64,000 nt of DNA from positions 1-64,000 of the forward strand of contig NZ_JAGJEH010000011.1 in assembly GCF_018100925.1 (NCBI RefSeq), given 5' to 3'. Position numbers and translations under genes: made by a program. Positions 62,477 through 64,000 of the stretch are shown one piece after another. The DNA comes from Pseudoalteromonas luteoviolacea. GTDB taxonomy: Bacteria > Pseudomonadota > Gammaproteobacteria > Enterobacterales > Alteromonadaceae. The notes under the pieces were generated by a model. It saw only the letters and a list, made by a program, of their open reading frames with translations. It ran no database searches and was not told where the DNA came from. Position 1 is the first letter of the stretch. Every line of letters begins with the position of its first letter.

Positions 62477-63581
62477 CGGATTTAATGACAGCGATGAAAC
62501 GTTCAATGTCCGTTTTGTCGTTGTACACATGCGGTGATATACGCAGCCCATAACGACGTGTATCCACCGCGATGCCTTGCTGAGATAACTGATGTAAACA
62601 CTCTTGCATATCATCAGGCACATTAACAATCGCGGTACCAGAGCAGCGCTTTTCAAACTGCGGCGATGAAATACACTCAGGTGGCAGTGCTTGCCAAATA
62701 CGCTCTAGTAAAGCTAAGTTGTGATGACGAATATTTTCAATGCCAAATTGACACAATGTATCAATGCTATGTGCAGCCATCACGTAAGGAGCGACCGAAG
62801 GCGTCCCACCCCAAAAACGTAATGCGGTGTCGTGAGCGGCAAAATGATGAATATCAAATTCAAACGGATCTTGATGAGAAAACCACCCGACATCTTTTGG
62901 GGCGGAGTCAGCCAGTGACGCCGGAGAGACCCATAGAAAACCAGCTCCAGGTCCCCCACACAGCCACTTAACACATGAGCCCAGCACACAATCGGCCTGC
63001 CACGCAGCTAAATCTATTGCCAAAATCCCCGCAGATTGTGCAATATCGACAATCACCTTACATTGGTGCTGTTTTGCCAGTGATACGATCTCAGCAACAG
63101 GAGCTTGATGTCCCGTATTTGAGTAAACGTGACTGACAAAAACCAAATCGAAATGTGCCGTTAAATGCGACTGCCAAGTCGACATTGCACTCACATCTTC
63201 GCCAGCAGGAATAAAGCACAACTCAACATCTTCAAGTGCCTGCTGTAAAACAAACCCCATACTTGGAAAATCATCTTCACTGAGTAAGACTCGAATGCGA
63301 CGACCGCGCAGCGACGGCATACTCATTAACCACTTGGTCAAGCCACTCGACAAGTTTGTTTGTGGACAAAAATTGTCGGCGTGACCATTGAGCAGTTTGG
63401 CCAGTGCTTGGTTAAATTGCATAATGCCATCTAGCCACTGTGCCCAGGGCTCACGATTCTGCACCTGCCACGGCTGCATAAACTGACTGTGAAAGTGTTC
63501 AGGTGCACTCTTTAGCATACGCCCGACCGAATGACTCAACAAGTATGTTCCCTGCGGCATAAAAAAGTGATCAGCTTGCAT
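62469..63581 (-). CDS. Kynureninase-like PLP enzyme (class V aminotransferase fold)
   Basis: The 370-residue protein (from ATG 63581) is a fold-type I PLP enzyme. LVFVSHVYSNTGHQAPV precedes VIVDIAQSAGILAIDL with the PLP-binding Asp (D179). CVKWLCGGPGAGFLWVSP contains the Schiff-base lysine (K205) and the GGPGA motif that is typical of kynureninases. GWFSHQDPFEFDIHHF then follows, like the kynureninase 'GWxGH...FxF' segment. It would cleave kynurenine or a related beta-substituted amino acid. GAGG lies 6 nt upstream of the ATG. The start overlaps the end of the upstream dioxygenase-like gene by 11 bp, so the two are coupled. Confidence 0.78.
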   Translation of the reverse strand: MQADHFFMPQGTYLLSHSVGRMLKSAPEHFHSQFMQPWQVQNREPWAQWLDGIMQFNQALAKLLNGHADNFCPQTNLSSGLTKWLMSMPSLRGRRIRVLLSEDDFPSMGFVLQQALEDVELCFIPAGEDVSAMSTWQSHLTAHFDLVFVSHVYSNTGHQAPVAEIVSLAKQHQCKVIVDIAQSAGILAIDLAAWQADCVLGSCVKWLCGGPGAGFLWVSPASLADSAPKDVGWFSHQDPFEFDIHHFAAHDTALRFWGGTPSVAPYVMAAHSIDTLCQFGIENIRHHNLALLERIWQALPPECISSPQFEKRCSGTAIVNVPDDMQECLHQLSQQGIAVDTRRYGLRISPHVYNDKTDIERFIAVIKSVI

Positions 63582-64000
63582 CTGGCACCTCACTCGACAC
63601 TAAGGTTTTACGCAGGGCTTGTAAATCATCATAGCGGGTATCAAGATCTGTGCGCTTTGCACCAGCCCGCTTGTCTCTCAGCGTTTCAAGCTGGGCCAGC
63701 AATACCTGTAATGGTGGCCCACTGGCAGTAACTTTGTCTAAATGCTGGTTAGCCAGCGCTTTCGCTGGACCGCAAATATATTTTTCAACTAATTGATTAT
63801 GATGCTGAATTGCCGTATCACCATGTAATTTGCACGCTTGTAAAAATACTTTTAACGCCGCTTGATACCAAGGCTCCTTGCACTGTGCCTGTGCCGCTAA
63901 AAAAGCATCCAATAAGTTGGGTAATCGCATACACTCTTTCAAAGTAGCCTGATCTTCCGGCATCATGTACAACAGCTTTTCAACGAGGATCTGAGCATAA
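63571..64000 (-). CDS. Partial gene: C-terminal part of an indoleamine 2,3-dioxygenase-superfamily protein
   Basis: The reading frame is open to the window edge (YAQILVEKLLYMMPEDQ onward), so the true start lies beyond base 64000; a TTG at 63972 is not convincing. The visible 142 residues follow the C-terminal pattern I recall for human IDO1: an 'AQ-L..-YMP' helix, a helical stretch, then HHNQLVEKYICGPA, which lines up with 'YHLQIVTKYILIPA' that holds the proximal heme His. The substrate loop GTGGTD of IDO appears as ASGPPL here, so it may be a divergent dioxygenase or a PrnB-type relative. The 3' end overlaps the kynureninase-like gene. Confidence 0.55.
   Translation of the reverse strand, partial: YAQILVEKLLYMMPEDQATLKECMRLPNLLDAFLAAQAQCKEPWYQAALKVFLQACKLHGDTAIQHHNQLVEKYICGPAKALANQHLDKVTASGPPLQVLLAQLETLRDKRAGAKRTDLDTRYDDLQALRKTLVSSEVPDAS

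Noticed and set aside
1..64000. CRISPR arrays, insertion sequences, toxin-antitoxin or defence islands
   Set aside because: I found no regularly spaced repeats, transposase motifs, nuclease/helicase defence modules or paired small toxin genes in the window.

Overview
This is a chromosomal window from a gammaproteobacterium, most likely Pseudoalteromonas (Alteromonadales). The basis is the conserved gene order gppA-rhlB-trxA-rho, ubiD-fre, hemCDXY-cyaY-lptM-lysA-dapF-DUF484-xerC-yigB and folM-folE-folX, the moderately AT-rich composition, and several marine-type secreted enzymes. I see no mobile elements, phage genes, CRISPR arrays or rRNA. Most of the window is ordinary core genome with scattered accessory genes. 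No function here rests on a database search: all calls come from motifs and remembered family features.

Layout. 0.2-4.9 kb: gppA and rhlB (minus) diverge from trxA and rho (plus), each of the latter with its own intrinsic terminator. 5-9.1 kb: a chemoreceptor without a periplasmic domain converges on a TPR hybrid sensor kinase. 9.2-16.3 kb: J-domain protein, dbpA helicase, secreted M28 peptidase, Sel1-type membrane protein and a PAS-GGDEF-EAL protein. 16.5-20.4 kb: ubiD, fre, CBS protein and adenosine deaminase. 20.6-26.3 kb: a minus-strand run (cyaY, esterase, DUF2914, hemC, a hemD-hemX fusion, hemY) that supplies tetrapyrroles. It diverges from 26.5-31.1 kb: lptM-lysA-dapF-DUF484-xerC-yigB (lysine/peptidoglycan precursors and chromosome dimer resolution). 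cyaA, which sits between hemC and cyaY in enterics, is absent from this spot.

31.2-45.7 kb is more accessory: POT peptide transporter, a MAT2B-like SDR, a membrane-anchored retropepsin-like protein, an FkbM-like orphan, an RluF-like pseudouridine synthase, MAPEG, DMT transporter, diguanylate cyclase, a penicillin/AHL-acylase family enzyme and a CHASE-GAF hybrid kinase. 45.8-50.9 kb: yceH, nadE, the folM-folE-folX pterin cluster, yqaA, a CxxS thioredoxin-fold lipoprotein and DUF2721. 51-60.7 kb: a large secreted S8 protease with a GlyGly-CTERM-like tail, cytochrome c', YggN-like protein, a divergent MocR regulator/DMT transporter pair and a lipid-kinase family protein. 60.9-64 kb: a complete but unrecognised 49-codon transcription unit, two tRNA-Ser genes, an MBL hydrolase, and at the edge a kynureninase-like enzyme coupled to a partial gene that looks like the C-terminus of an indoleamine 2,3-dioxygenase-superfamily protein.

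The parts most worth a second look are the dioxygenase/kynureninase-like pair at the right edge, the small gene at 60991-61140, the MAT2B-like protein at 32927-33805, the HemD-HemX fusion with a possible internal start, and a recurring class of perfect 3' hairpins without U-tracts.
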